The position numbers and the translations under genes were made by a program. From NCBI RefSeq assembly GCF_009827335.1, contig NZ_WTYH01000001.1:372001-436000 (forward strand): a stretch of 64,000 nucleotides of DNA, given 5' to 3'. The notes under the pieces were generated by a model. The model did no database searches and was not told the DNA's origin. It saw only the letters and a list, made by a program, of their open reading frames with translations. Every line of letters starts with the position of its first letter. The stretch's first letter is position 1. This document shows positions 8,173 through 17,589 of the stretch, one piece after another. Origin of the DNA: Aurantiacibacter arachoides. GTDB lineage: Bacteria; Pseudomonadota; Alphaproteobacteria; Sphingomonadales; Sphingomonadaceae.

Positions 8173-9675
8173 TTAGTCGCGCCCCTTGCCGCCGCTGAAC
8201 TTGCCCCCGCCGCCGCGATTGGAATCGTAGGGATTCTTCGGGCTCTTAAGACCGATACGAACCGGCACGGCGCCAAAACCCAGCTCGCGCCGGATGCCGT
8301 TCAGCAGATAGCGTTCGTAACTGGCCGGCAGGTCGAACAGGCGGCTACCGAAGATCACGAAGCGCGGCGGGCGGGTGCCGACCTGGGTGATGTAGCGCAG
8401 CTTTATGCGCCGCCCACCCGGCGCGGGCGGGGGGTTTGCTCCCAGCGCATCGTCGAACCAGCGGTTCAGCGCGGCGGTCGGCACGCGGCGACTCCATTCG
8501 GCGCGCAGCTTGAAGGCGGCGGCCAGCATGGTGTCCAGCCCCTTGCCGGTCACGGCGGAGACGGCGAACAACGGCACGCCGCGCAATTGCGACAGGCCTT
8601 CTTCCAGCGCGCCGCGAATGCCGTTGAACAGGCCCGATGCGTCCTCGGCAACGTCCCACTTGTTGATCGCGACGATCAGCGCGCGGCCTTCGTCGAGCAC
8701 CTTGCTGGCGATCTTGAGGTCCTGCACCTCCAGCCCGCGTGTCGCATCCAGCAGCAGCACCACGACCTCGGCAAAATCCACGGCGCGCAGGCCGTCGGAC
8801 ACGCTCAGCTTTTCCAGCTTCTCGACCACCTTGGCGCGCTTGCGCATGCCCGCGGTGTCGATCAGTTCGATATCGCGCACATCGCCGGTGGCGGGATCTG
8901 TCCACTGCCAGTCGACCGAGATCGAATCGCGGGTGATGCCCGCCTCCGGTCCGGTCAGCAAGCGATCGGTGCCGAGCAGACGGTTGATGAGCGTGGACTT
9001 GCCCGCATTGGGGCGCCCGACGATGGCAAGCTTCAGCGGCGCTTCGGGATCGTGTTCCTCGAGATCGATTTCCTCACCGGCCGCGGCGGCTTCGGCAATA
9101 CGGCGCGCGCGCTCATCGGCAGCGATGGCGACATCGTGCTCGGCCTCGATCTCCAGCTGTTCGGCGCGCTCGCCGATCAGCGGGATGAGCGCGGCGTAGA
9201 GGTCGGCCACGCCCTCGCCGTGTTCCGCGCTGACGGGGACGGGTTCACCCAGTCCCAGCGAATAGCTTTCCAGGATGCCGCTTTGCCCGGCGTTGCCTTC
9301 CGCCTTGTTGGCGACCACCACGACCGGCACTTCCTGCTCGCGCAGCCACTGGCCGATTTCCTCGTCGAGCGGCGTAATCCCAGCGCGGCTGTCGAACACG
9401 AACAGCGCCGCGTCCGCGCCTTTGAGGGAAACCTGCGTCTGTGCGCGCATCCGGCCGGGCAGGGAGGCATCGTCCTCGTCCTCCCACCCGGCGGTGTCGA
9501 CCGCTTCGAATTCCAGCCCCAGCAAGCCCGCCTCGCCCATGCGCCGGTCTCGGGTGACGCCGGGCTGGTCGTCGACCAGCGCCAGCTTCTTGCCGACAAG
9601 CCGGTTGAACAGCGTCGACTTGCCGACGTTGGGGCGGCCGATGATGACCACCTGGGGGAGCTTTCTTGCGGCCAT
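8173..9675 (-). CDS. der: Ribosome biogenesis GTPase Der (EngA)
   Basis: A 500-residue protein with two tandem GTPase domains. The first starts at IIGRPNVGKSTLF with DTAGWE and NKAEG, the second at IVGRPNAGKSTLI with DTAGMRKRAK and NKWD. A C-terminal KH-like domain follows. Der is essential for assembly of the 50S subunit. The C-terminal tail is Gly/Lys-rich. It follows the L,D-transpeptidase gene by 71 bp on the same strand and is convergent with bfr. Confidence 0.95.
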   Translation of the reverse strand: MAARKLPQVVIIGRPNVGKSTLFNRLVGKKLALVDDQPGVTRDRRMGEAGLLGLEFEAVDTAGWEDEDDASLPGRMRAQTQVSLKGADAALFVFDSRAGITPLDEEIGQWLREQEVPVVVVANKAEGNAGQSGILESYSLGLGEPVPVSAEHGEGVADLYAALIPLIGERAEQLEIEAEHDVAIAADERARRIAEAAAAGEEIDLEEHDPEAPLKLAIVGRPNAGKSTLINRLLGTDRLLTGPEAGITRDSISVDWQWTDPATGDVRDIELIDTAGMRKRAKVVEKLEKLSVSDGLRAVDFAEVVVLLLDATRGLEVQDLKIASKVLDEGRALIVAINKWDVAEDASGLFNGIRGALEEGLSQLRGVPLFAVSAVTGKGLDTMLAAAFKLRAEWSRRVPTAALNRWFDDALGANPPPAPGGRRIKLRYITQVGTRPPRFVIFGSRLFDLPASYERYLLNGIRRELGFGAVPVRIGLKSPKNPYDSNRGGGGKFSGGKGRD

Positions 9676-9746
9676 GATGGCCCGTCAGGTGGCGCTTTCA
9701 CCGAACGAACGCAAGCGATTTGCCTGTGCGAGGGCGGTGCGGGCGC

Positions 9747-10457
9747 TCAGGCGGCGAGCCGGTCCGCGAACAGCAGCGTGCCCTTGGGAAGCCGGTCCAT
9801 CACTTCGCCGATCAAATGCCGCTCGACGGAGAAGCAGCCGTAGCTGCGACCGATCTTGCCATGCGCGGCGACGAGTTCCGGCGCGACGTAATCCGCCCCG
9901 TGCATCACGATGGCCCGTTGCATGGCAAGGTCGTTGTCCGGGTCGAGCCCGACAAGCCGGCGCGAGCGGCCATATTTGCCGATATAGCTATCGCCCACCA
10001 GGAAGGCCCCGCGCGAGGAGGCGTTGGACCCTTCAACGTTGGAAAACTTCGCGAGGAAGCCTGAGTGGGCCGGGTCCGACCCCTGGCCATGCGCGACGAG
10101 ATAGGACGCCGTCGCCTTGCCCCCGGCGACATTGTAGAGCGTGAAACGCGCGGCTGCCGAGTGCGCGGCGAAATCGACCACCCCGATCACGTCGCGTCGG
10201 GCAAGGGCGCCCGCGTGGCTGTCACGTGCCGCCAGCGCCTTTGCCACGAGGGGAGAGGGCGCGGCAGCGCGCGGCGCGGCGGGCGGCAGCTCCATCGCAG
10301 GTGGCGACGTCGACGGCGCGGCGCGGGCGACTGATCGTTCACCCAGCACGGCCACAGGCACGGTCGCGGTCAACGCGAGCAGCCCGGCGGCCTTCAGGAA
10401 GTCGCGGCGGTGGGGGCGGGACGAATTTTCAACTATCACGTTGTCCGCAATAGCCAA
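9747..10457 (-). CDS. Murein L,D-transpeptidase catalytic domain protein, Tat-exported
   Basis: A 236-residue YkuD_2-type protein. The N-terminus has a twin-arginine signal (HRRDFLKAAGLLALTATVP) directing a folded protein to the periplasm. The catalytic region shows IVMHGADYV and then GRSYGCFSVE, with His and the active-site Cys. It probably forms or edits 3-3 peptide cross-links in peptidoglycan or attaches lipoproteins. The listed start is TTG; an in-frame GTG at 10439 gives the same signal peptide and is equally possible. It lies 31 bp after the glyoxalase gene. Confidence 0.8.
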   Translation of the reverse strand: MAIADNVIVENSSRPHRRDFLKAAGLLALTATVPVAVLGERSVARAAPSTSPPAMELPPAAPRAAAPSPLVAKALAARDSHAGALARRDVIGVVDFAAHSAAARFTLYNVAGGKATASYLVAHGQGSDPAHSGFLAKFSNVEGSNASSRGAFLVGDSYIGKYGRSRRLVGLDPDNDLAMQRAIVMHGADYVAPELVAAHGKIGRSYGCFSVERHLIGEVMDRLPKGTLLFADRLAA

Positions 10458-10488
10458 TTTGTGCTGAACCTGCGCTTACAGTGCGGCC

Positions 10489-10926
10489 TTACCAGCTGCC
10501 GGTGTTGGGCATGGAGGCCCATGGCTCTGCCGGTGAGAGGTGGCCGTCCTGCAGCAGTTCCACGCTAATCCCGTCGGGCGATCGCACGAAGGCCATGTGC
10601 CCGTCGCGCGGGGGACGGTTGATGGTGACGCCGGCGTCCATCAGGCGCTGGCAGGTGGCGTAGATATCCTCCACGCGGTAGGCGAGATGGCCGAAATTGC
10701 GCCCGCCGGTGTAGTCTTCGGGCGGGCTGCCATCGGTGGCCGGCCAGTTATAGGTCAGTTCGACCTCGGCCTGCCCCTCTTCCCCCGGAGCGGCCAGGAA
10801 GATCAGCGTGAACCGTCCATGTTCCGACTCCTTGCGGCGCACCTCCTCAAGCCCGATCAGCTTGAAGAAATCGACCGTCGCGTCCGGATCGGACACGCGG
10901 ATCATGGTGTGCAGGTATTTGGTCAT
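10489..10926 (-). CDS. gloA: Lactoylglutathione lyase (glyoxalase I)
   Basis: A 145-residue cytosolic VOC-fold enzyme that converts the methylglyoxal-glutathione adduct to S-lactoylglutathione. The four metal ligands are recognisable: His in YLHTMIRV, Glu in VELTYNW, His in FGHLAYRV and Glu in ISVELLQ. The GGRNFGHLA and DGISVELL blocks are typical of GloA. Length is normal. No glyoxalase II gene is in the window. Confidence 0.92.
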   Translation of the reverse strand: MTKYLHTMIRVSDPDATVDFFKLIGLEEVRRKESEHGRFTLIFLAAPGEEGQAEVELTYNWPATDGSPPEDYTGGRNFGHLAYRVEDIYATCQRLMDAGVTINRPPRDGHMAFVRSPDGISVELLQDGHLSPAEPWASMPNTGSW

Positions 10927-10980
10927 CGCTGTAACTCCGGGAATCGTGCGTGCAGCCGCTCTCTAGCGCCCCCCGGACAC

Positions 10981-11020
10981 AAAACGAAAGGGCCCACGCC
11001 GTTCCCGGTGCAGGCCCTTC
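10981..11020 (-). terminator. Terminator of the TorF-type porin gene
   Basis: AAGGGCC (10988-10994) pairs with GGCCCTT (11013-11019). Read leftward, the stem is followed by TTTCGTTTTG, a suitable U-rich tail. It lies just downstream of the porin stop codon. Confidence 0.6.
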
Positions 11021-11044
11021 ATCTCTCTTGTCGTCAGTGCTGCG

Positions 11045-11854
11045 TCAGAAACTGGCCGACAGCGTTACGACCAGCGCATCGTCGGTGAAGTCGTAAACGA
11101 AGTCATCGGTGAACACGGCAGGGGTTCCTGCATCGTCGAGCAGCACGGGATCGCCTTCCGCCCCGACATAGGCCACGCTGACCGACAGCGGCGTGCTGGG
11201 AATCGCCATTTCCGCAGCCACCGACCAGTCGAAGGCCTTGCCGTCCGGCGTGTAGGTCAGGAAACCGTCGGTATAGCCCAGGTGGGCCGAGAGGCTGACC
11301 GGGGTGCCGGGCAGGCCGAAGCCCAGATCGCCATAGACGTAGACGTTGTCCGTCCCGCCGAGCGAATCCTGTTCGGGCGCATAGGCGAAGCCGAGCGTCG
11401 CCTCCGCAGGGCCGAGGGCTGCGCCGACGGAGGCATAGCCTTCGTAATAGTCGTATTCGCCCGGGCCGGCGTTGGGATAGAGGTAGGCGATGACGCCGAC
11501 ATCCGCGCTGACGATGCCAAGGTCACCGGTCCAGCCGCCGTAGATGTCCAGTTCCGTATGGCCGTAGCCAACCGTGTCCTCGTCGAGCGAGGAACCCCAT
11601 GTACCGACGTAGAAACCGGCGGGCAGGCCGAGGTCGATGCCGCCCTGGATGGCGATATCTCCGCCCGACAGGTCGATACCGCGGAACCGATATTCCGAGG
11701 TGATTGCCGCATTGGCGGAAAAGTCGATGCCGAAGCTGCTGTCGTCCTCGACCTCGTCGGCGGGATTGGTCACCTGTGCCGACGCCGGCGCGGAAACGAC
11801 CGCAACGAAGGAGAAAACGGATGCAGCCGCGAGACTGCGAACGGACGTAAGCAT
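11045..11854 (-). CDS. TorF family putative porin
   Basis: A 269-residue outer-membrane protein. A signal peptide ends in SAPASAQ and is followed by short alternating beta-strands (ITSEYRFRGIDLSGGDIAIQGG) and a final aromatic residue (VVTLSASF), as expected for a barrel. The ITSEYRFRGIS-like motif marks the TorF (Gcw_chp) family. The substrate is unknown; some members are found near nitrogen or metal uptake genes. The start at 11854 follows AAGGAA. It has its own terminator and a 304-bp upstream control region shared with the divergent phosphatase gene. Confidence 0.8.
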   Translation of the reverse strand: MLTSVRSLAAASVFSFVAVVSAPASAQVTNPADEVEDDSSFGIDFSANAAITSEYRFRGIDLSGGDIAIQGGIDLGLPAGFYVGTWGSSLDEDTVGYGHTELDIYGGWTGDLGIVSADVGVIAYLYPNAGPGEYDYYEGYASVGAALGPAEATLGFAYAPEQDSLGGTDNVYVYGDLGFGLPGTPVSLSAHLGYTDGFLTYTPDGKAFDWSVAAEMAIPSTPLSVSVAYVGAEGDPVLLDDAGTPAVFTDDFVYDFTDDALVVTLSASF

Positions 11855-12158
11855 GGGCAATTTTTCCTTAAATTGCTGGGGTGAACTATGCTTCGTCCCA
11901 CCTGCGCCGTCACGGTCCAGCATCTTTGTTGTGCCGATTCCCGGGATTGCGCAATTATCATGCCGACATATGCTGCATCGCACAAGAGGTTTCGGATTAT
12001 CGGTGGGCGTGCGGCGGGGGTGTGGGAAAATTGCATCACATTCATCGCGCGATCAGGCTAGAGGCCCCACGGGCTGGCCCTTCGTGACGTCCCTCTGCAT
12101 CTGACCAATTGCACCTTTGCCTGCGGCGATTATCTATGTGCGCTTGAGAAAACCTTCC
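11855..12158. other. Divergent intergenic control region (304 bp)
   Basis: This is the only gap over 300 bp outside RNA genes. It separates the leftward porin gene from the rightward phosphatase gene and is AT-richer than its surroundings (around 11940-12040). Both promoters should be here. A TTGTGC...GATAAT pair can be read leftward around 11955-11990, but the spacing is too wide to call. I see no ORF, RNA gene or clear operator. Confidence 0.5.
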
Positions 12159-12977
12159 ATGTTCCAGTTCCTGCGTTCCCGCTTCTCCTCTGCCAATGCA
12201 CCCGCCCGCAGCGATGCGCCGCGCGTGCCAGAGGGTGAGCGCGTCTATGCCGTGGGCGACATCCACGGCCGCAGCGACCTGTTTGCCGAGATGATCGATG
12301 TCATCGAGCAGGAGATCGCGGAGGCGGGTGAGGGCATCCGCGCCACCGTGATCCTGCTGGGCGACCTGGTGGACCGCGGCCCCGACAGCGCAGGCGTGCT
12401 GTGGCTCGCCCGCAAGTGGCAAAAACGGCGCGACGTGCGCATCCTCGCCGGAAATCACGAGGAAATGTTCCTCAAGAGCTTCGAGGATACCGAGGTGCTG
12501 AAGCACTTCCTGCGCCATGGCGGGCGGGAGACGTTGCTGAGCTACGGCGTCGACCGCAAGGCCTTCAGCAGGGCCACCATCGACGGTGTGCAGACCATGC
12601 TCCACGAACACGTCCCCGCCAAGGATCGCCAGTTCATGGAAGGGTTCGAAAACCTTGTTCGTATCGGCGACTACATCTTCGTCCATGCGGGGATCGAGCC
12701 GGGCGTGCCGCTGGACGAGCAGAGCACGCGCACCCTGCGCTGGATACGCGAGCCGTTCCTCAGCCATCCCGAGGCGCACGAGGGCGTGGTGGTGCATGGC
12801 CACACCATTACCGATGGCGTGGAAAGCACCGGCAATCGCATCGGCATCGATACCGGCGCCTATGCCAGCGGCCGGCTGACGGCGCTGGTGGTGGAGGGCG
12901 CGGAACGTCGCCTGATCGGCGTGGTCGAAGGCGCGAAGGGCGTGTTCACGATAGAGGCGGAACGGCTCGCCGCGTGA
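12159..12977 (+). CDS. Metallophosphoesterase (PPP-type protein phosphatase family)
   Basis: A 272-residue protein with the ordered calcineurin-like motifs GDIHGR (residues about 32-37), GDLVDRGPDS, GNHEE, and later HAGIEPG and HGHT. These residues bind two metals and mark bacterial PPP phosphatases related to PrpA/PrpB or diadenosine tetraphosphatase ApaH. The substrate may be phosphoprotein or a dinucleotide and cannot be decided from sequence. The start at 12159 gives MFQFLRSRF. The stop lies 13 bp before the 3' end of the convergent RNase P RNA. Confidence 0.85.
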   Translation: MFQFLRSRFSSANAPARSDAPRVPEGERVYAVGDIHGRSDLFAEMIDVIEQEIAEAGEGIRATVILLGDLVDRGPDSAGVLWLARKWQKRRDVRILAGNHEEMFLKSFEDTEVLKHFLRHGGRETLLSYGVDRKAFSRATIDGVQTMLHEHVPAKDRQFMEGFENLVRIGDYIFVHAGIEPGVPLDEQSTRTLRWIREPFLSHPEAHEGVVVHGHTITDGVESTGNRIGIDTGAYASGRLTALVVEGAERRLIGVVEGAKGVFTIEAERLAA

Positions 12978-12990
12978 CGCGGGAAAGATG

Positions 12991-13408
12991 CCGGGGAGCC
13001 TGTAAGCCGGGTTCTGTCCCGCAGCCGATATAGAACCTATCAGCGCCGCGGGGGCAGCCATTCATCTTACGCGGGGGATCGCTCCCGCCGCTCCAGCGAC
13101 CAACCCGGGTCTCTCGCGGCGAAACGCCACTGCCCGTCTTGCGACAGACGCGAGACCCCTATGCGGTCTTGCTCCGGGTGGGGTTTGCCGTGCGGAGCCT
13201 GTTGCCAGGCCCCCGGTGCGCTCTTGCCGCACCCTTTCACCCTTGCCTGTGGGGCGAACCCCCATCGGCGGTCTGCTCTCTGTGGCACTTTCCCTCGGGT
13301 TCGGTCCGAAGACCTCCCCGGGCGGGCGTTACCCGCCACCCATGTTTCGTGGAGCCCGGACTTTCCTCGGCCTTCCCGAAAGAAGGACGCGGCTGCCCGG
13401 CTCCCCGG
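12991..13408 (-). ncRNA. rnpB: RNase P RNA (class A)
   Basis: Read leftward, the conserved core elements occur in order: GAGGAAAGTCCGGGCTCC near the 5' end, then ACAGAGAGCAGACCGCC, GGTGAAAGGGTGCGG with GAGCGCACC, and AGAACCCGGCTTACAG close to the 3' end. The terminal helix P1 pairs GGGGAGCC at the 5' end (about 13400-13408) with GGCTCCCC at the 3' end (about 12991-12999), giving about 418 nt. The RNA is the catalytic subunit that trims tRNA 5' leaders. It lies downstream of the S41 protease gene and probably has its own promoter. Ends are accurate to a few bases. Confidence 0.95.
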
Positions 13409-13438
13409 CGGGGCCGCTCTAGGCCGCCCGGCCCCCCT

Positions 13439-13489
13439 CGTCCAGCCGCGTCGATCGTCCAGCCGCGTCAGTCGTCCAGCCGCCTCACG
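13439..13489. repeat. 17-bp tandem repeat, three copies, across the S41 protease stop codon
   Basis: Three consecutive units (13439-13455, 13456-13472, 13473-13489) share the core CGTCCAGCCGC. The protease stop codon falls inside the middle unit. Because 17 is not a multiple of three, copy-number change would shift the frame and alter the C-terminus. Confidence 0.8.
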
Positions 13490-16400
13490 TCGGCGCCCGG
13501 CGTGCCCAGCGGCGGCAGGGGGCGTGGCCGCAGCACGGGTACGGGCTCTGCCGCGATCCGCTGGCGCAGCAGGGCTACCGCCGCCGAAAGCTGGGCGTCG
13601 TCCCCCTCGAACCGGGCGTGCGGCAGGTTCTCCACTTCGTAGTCCGGGCCCACGCCGTTGCCTTCGATGATCCACTCGCCGTCGATCGAATACTGCGCGA
13701 ACTCCGCGATGCGCACCGCGCCGTTGTCGGTCAGGCGGCTGCGGTCCCCCAGCCAGATGCCGGCGCCCGCCGTGCGCGTGCCCACCAGCGGGGCAATGCC
13801 CAGCGACTTGACCCCGGCGGCAAAGGTCTCCCCATCGGAATAGGTGCCCTCGTCGATCAGCACGGCAATATGGCCGCGATAGGCGTTCTGCATGTTGGTC
13901 GTGGCCACTCCCGATCCGTCCGGCGCGGCCCAGAATGCCCACGGGCGGGCGAGCAGCATGGAGATGAGGATGCTGTCGATGCTGCCGCCGTTGTTGCCGC
14001 GCACGTCGATGACCAGGCCGGGGCGGTCGATCTGGGCGAAATAGTCGCGCGCAAAGCTGGCGATATCCTCCGGACCCATGGCGTTGAGGTGCAGGTAGCC
14101 CACGTCCCCGCCCGACAGTCGCGCGGTGTCGGCGCGCCGCCCCTCGACGAAGTCGTTGTAGCGCGACGTGCGCATCCCCTGCCAGGTCATCGGTTCCACG
14201 ATTGCGCTGGCGCTGGCGCCGCCGCGCGCCAGATCGAGCCGCACCTGCTGCCCGGCCTTGGAAGCGAGCGCCATGCCCAGATCGGCCATCGAGGTTATGG
14301 CCCGGCCATCGACCCGGCGGATCACGTCGCCCACGCGCACGTCCACCCCGGGCCGGCGCAGCGGCGGACGCTGGGAGACGAGATCGGCCTCGGCCCGGTC
14401 GATGCTGTCGATCCGCAGCCCGCCCGCGACCGGCGTGAACTGCGCGCCCAGGTAGGCCATCTCGGGGTTCTCGCTGTCGTCCGGCAGGTCGCCGGGGCGG
14501 ACCTGGCTGTGCAGAATGCCGAGTTGCGAGGCCATCTGCCCAAGGATGGTGTTGAGCTCTGCGCGATGACCGATGCGCTCGACCAGTGGCTCGTGCCGGG
14601 CGCGCACCGCGTTCCAGTCCACGCCGCGCAGGGCCGGGTCGTAGGCAAAATCGCGGTGCAGCCGCCAGGCATCGACGAACATCTGCTGCCATTCCGCCAC
14701 CGGATCGATCGTCAGCCGCCAGTCGCCCAGGCGCACGCGGTTGGGCGCGGGGTCGTCGGGCATCTTGGCAGCGGCGGGGACCAGCGCATAGGCCGGCGCC
14801 TCGGCCGAGCCGGTGACGACAAGTGCGGTTTCCCCATCGGCCGACAGGTCGAACCCGCGCACGTCGGCGGCAAAGGTTTCCTCCTTGGCATCGCGCATGT
14901 CGACCTTGATCGAGATCAGGTCGTCGCCGCGCATGGTGTAGAGGAAGCCCTCGCTCGCGCGCAGGAACTGGCCCACGCCAGGCTCCACCGGCAACTGGTA
15001 CAGCCGGTCGGCGAGGCCCGCCAAGACGATGCGGGCGGGCGGCGCATCGGCCGCCTCGTCCTCGTCGTCATCCTCCTCACCGTCTTCGGCATCCGACGCC
15101 GGCTCTTCCTCGTCCTCGTCGGAAGAGGCCGACAGCTCGTTTTCCTCGGTGAAGCGGAACTCTGCCGCGGGATCGAGCTGGAGCGCGTAAAGCTGCCCGC
15201 GATCGGGGAAGTCCACGCCCATGCTGCGCTCGTTCCACGGATGGCCGGGGCTGGGCGCAAAGTTGCGGTCGGAGATGAAGTAGAGCCAGGCGCCGTCGTG
15301 CGCAAAGACGGGGGCGTAGGAATTGTAGCGCCCCGATGTCGCCTGCACCCGCGCGCCGGTGGCCAGGTTCTGCACCCATACATTGCCCAGCGCCGCGCCC
15401 AGGCCCGAGGTGTTCTGGGCATAGGCGATGTGCGTACCGTCGGGCGAAAAGGTGATGTCGGCGAACGGGGCGTAATCGCCCGTCGTGCTCTGCGCGAGCA
15501 GGGTCGCGCGCCCGGTGGCGACGTCGATGCGCTGCAAGCGCGCCTGCTTGTCCCACACCACCAGGGTGCGGCCGTCGGGGGAGACGGCAAAGGACCAGAT
15601 GTAGGTATCGTAGCTGCGCGTGACCGGCACCGGTGCGCCCGATCCATCGGCGGCCATCGCGTAGATATCGCCGCGATCGCCCTGGTCGAGCACCATGAAG
15701 ATCCGCTCCCCGTCAGGGCTCTCGACCGTCTCGCGGGCCCGGGCCTCCAGCGGGATGGCCAGCTCCACCCGGCGGCGATTGCCGGTCGTGCCGAGCGCTG
15801 CGCGGCCGCGCGCGGTGACCGCCACGCTCTCGCCCGAAGGCGACAGCCGCGCCGACGTGACGAGGCCGAGCGGATTCGCGATGGTGCGCAGCCGCGCCTG
15901 CTCGCGGTCGGTCACGAGATCGAGCGAAAGCCGCCGCATTGCGTTGTCCGCCAGCGAGAATACGTGCAGGTCCGCGCCGTTCTGCAGGAACACCTCTCCG
16001 CCATCCATGCTCGCCTGAAGGACGGGGAAGGGCAGTTCGGGCGAATGTTGCGTGGCCCCGCTGCCATCCTCGGCGACCGACCACACGGCATCGGCGCCGC
16101 TCTTGTCGGAGATGAAGTAGACCCTGCCGTTCGATGCCATGGGGAAGCGGATCGGCGCGCCGAAATCGGCAGCCAGCTGCACCGCCTCCGCGTCGGAGCC
16201 CATGGTCCAGCGCCACAGCTGGCCCATCGCGCCGCCGCGATAGAGCACGGCGTTGTCGCGCGAGGAATCGTAGAGGCCCCGGCGGCTGAAAAACAGGGTT
16301 CGCCCGTCCGCGCCGAAGGTGGCGTCGCTGGCGCGCCACAGCGGGATCGCCGTGGCCGGGCCGCCATCGGGCGACACGGTGTAAAGGATGTCGGCCTGGC

Positions 16401-16791
16401 CGCCGTCCTCGCCGATGGCAGTGTAGATCACGCGTCCATCGGACGTCCAGCCCACGGTCCGCACCGCACCGCCCGCGAACGTCAGCCGCCGCGGCGTGCC
16501 GCCCGCCAGCGGCATGACGTAGACGTCCGCCGGGCTGTCGTAGCCGGCCGTAAAGGCCATCCAGCGGCCATCGGGAGAAATCTTCGGGTCGGTCTCTTCC
16601 TCCTCGTGATTGGTCAGCCGGATCGCCGATCCGCCGGTGCGCGGGGCGCGCCACAGGTCCCCCTCGCTGGCGAAGACCAGCACGTCGCCACGGGCGGCCG
16701 GATACTGGTAGAATCCCTCTTCCGCCTTGGCGGGCACGGCGATGGCGAGCGCCAGCAGGCTGGCGGCGGCGGCGAGGCGGTTACGGATCAT
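13468..16791 (-). CDS. Tricorn-type S41 peptidase, periplasmic
   Basis: A 1107-residue protease. The start at 16791 gives a signal peptide (RLAAAASLLALAIAVPAKA). A frame extending to 17262 only overlaps ampD and is rejected. Residues about 25-640 are beta-propeller repeats (RLTNHEEEETDPKISPDGR and similar), interrupted by an acidic insert at about residues 552-583. A PDZ domain follows around residues 784-870 and an S41 catalytic domain after it, with GNNGGSID and the nucleophile Ser in TYSDGETF near residue 984. Tricorn homologues degrade peptides produced by other proteases; export here suggests periplasmic peptide or wall-protein turnover. It lies 79 bp after ampD on the same strand. Confidence 0.85.
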   Translation of the reverse strand: MIRNRLAAAASLLALAIAVPAKAEEGFYQYPAARGDVLVFASEGDLWRAPRTGGSAIRLTNHEEEETDPKISPDGRWMAFTAGYDSPADVYVMPLAGGTPRRLTFAGGAVRTVGWTSDGRVIYTAIGEDGGQADILYTVSPDGGPATAIPLWRASDATFGADGRTLFFSRRGLYDSSRDNAVLYRGGAMGQLWRWTMGSDAEAVQLAADFGAPIRFPMASNGRVYFISDKSGADAVWSVAEDGSGATQHSPELPFPVLQASMDGGEVFLQNGADLHVFSLADNAMRRLSLDLVTDREQARLRTIANPLGLVTSARLSPSGESVAVTARGRAALGTTGNRRRVELAIPLEARARETVESPDGERIFMVLDQGDRGDIYAMAADGSGAPVPVTRSYDTYIWSFAVSPDGRTLVVWDKQARLQRIDVATGRATLLAQSTTGDYAPFADITFSPDGTHIAYAQNTSGLGAALGNVWVQNLATGARVQATSGRYNSYAPVFAHDGAWLYFISDRNFAPSPGHPWNERSMGVDFPDRGQLYALQLDPAAEFRFTEENELSASSDEDEEEPASDAEDGEEDDDEDEAADAPPARIVLAGLADRLYQLPVEPGVGQFLRASEGFLYTMRGDDLISIKVDMRDAKEETFAADVRGFDLSADGETALVVTGSAEAPAYALVPAAAKMPDDPAPNRVRLGDWRLTIDPVAEWQQMFVDAWRLHRDFAYDPALRGVDWNAVRARHEPLVERIGHRAELNTILGQMASQLGILHSQVRPGDLPDDSENPEMAYLGAQFTPVAGGLRIDSIDRAEADLVSQRPPLRRPGVDVRVGDVIRRVDGRAITSMADLGMALASKAGQQVRLDLARGGASASAIVEPMTWQGMRTSRYNDFVEGRRADTARLSGGDVGYLHLNAMGPEDIASFARDYFAQIDRPGLVIDVRGNNGGSIDSILISMLLARPWAFWAAPDGSGVATTNMQNAYRGHIAVLIDEGTYSDGETFAAGVKSLGIAPLVGTRTAGAGIWLGDRSRLTDNGAVRIAEFAQYSIDGEWIIEGNGVGPDYEVENLPHARFEGDDAQLSAAVALLRQRIAAEPVPVLRPRPLPPLGTPGADVRRLDD

Positions 16792-16870
16792 GTGGTTTCC
16801 CCCGAAACGGTGTGCGCCGGGGGGAATGGGCAATCGCGTTGCGCCTCGCAAGCGGGAATCGACGACCTGT

Positions 16871-17578
16871 CTAGCGGTGGGCGCCGCGATCCCGGTCGAG
16901 CAAAAGCTGGAACAGGATCGCCCGCACCTCGCCATCGATGGTGCCGTTGATCCGCTCGGGCCGCCAGCGCCGCTGGAACGCCTCCACCGCCCTGTGCCCG
17001 TCGGTGATGTCGTAGCCGAACCGTTCGAGCGCGAGATAGAAGCTGGCGTCGTTGTCGAACGGATCGCCTCTCTCGAGCTTCTCCGGGCGGGCCAGGCACA
17101 GCTTGTAGCGGGCGAGTTCGTCCCACGGAAACAGCTCACCCGGATCGATCTTGCGCGCAGGGGCCACGTCGGAATGGCCGACAACGTTGGCGCGGGGAAT
17201 GTCGTGGGTCTGTACGATGCGGCCAAGCAGCGGCACCAGCGCGGCGAACTGGGCATCGGCAAAGGGACGATACCCGCCCGCGTGGCCCGGATGATCGAGC
17301 TCGATGCCTATGCTGGCGGAATTCACATCCTTGTGGCCACGCCAGAATGACACCCCCGCGTGCCAGGCGCGCTTGTCCTCCGGGACCAGGCGAATGACCT
17401 CGCCGGCCTCGGAAATGCAGTAGTGCGCGCTCACCTTGCTATCCGGATCGCACATCTTTGCGATGGCGGTCTCGATGGGCTGCATCTCGGTATAGTGCAG
17501 CACTACCATGGACACGGGGAGCGCCCGCTCGTCGAAGTTGGGCGACGGTTCCTCGCGATGGACAAGCTCATCGCTCAT
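16871..17578 (-). CDS. ampD: N-acetylmuramoyl-L-alanine amidase, AmpD type
   Basis: A 235-residue amidase_2 protein with the zinc ligands His in VVLHYTEM, His in VVGHSDVAP and Asp in KIDPGELFPW. It cleaves anhydro-muramyl peptides during peptidoglycan recycling. No signal peptide is present, so it is cytosolic. About 60 extra C-terminal residues resemble a peptidoglycan-binding-like helix region (LERFGYDITDGHRAVEAFQRRW). The start at 17578 follows GGAG. Its neighbours are ChpT upstream and the tricorn protease downstream. Confidence 0.9.
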   Translation of the reverse strand: MSDELVHREEPSPNFDERALPVSMVVLHYTEMQPIETAIAKMCDPDSKVSAHYCISEAGEVIRLVPEDKRAWHAGVSFWRGHKDVNSASIGIELDHPGHAGGYRPFADAQFAALVPLLGRIVQTHDIPRANVVGHSDVAPARKIDPGELFPWDELARYKLCLARPEKLERGDPFDNDASFYLALERFGYDITDGHRAVEAFQRRWRPERINGTIDGEVRAILFQLLLDRDRGAHR

Positions 17579-17589
17579 GCGATGCTCCG

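Noticed and set aside
13139..13670. Several open frames rightward across the RNase P RNA
   Set aside because: They are frames opened by GC-rich structured RNA and by the complement of the protease gene. The RNA signatures are complete and no protein family is recognisable.
13468..17262. A 1264-residue version of the tricorn protease
   Set aside because: The extra 157 residues overlap ampD out of frame and are not protease-like. The start at 16791 has a clear signal peptide.
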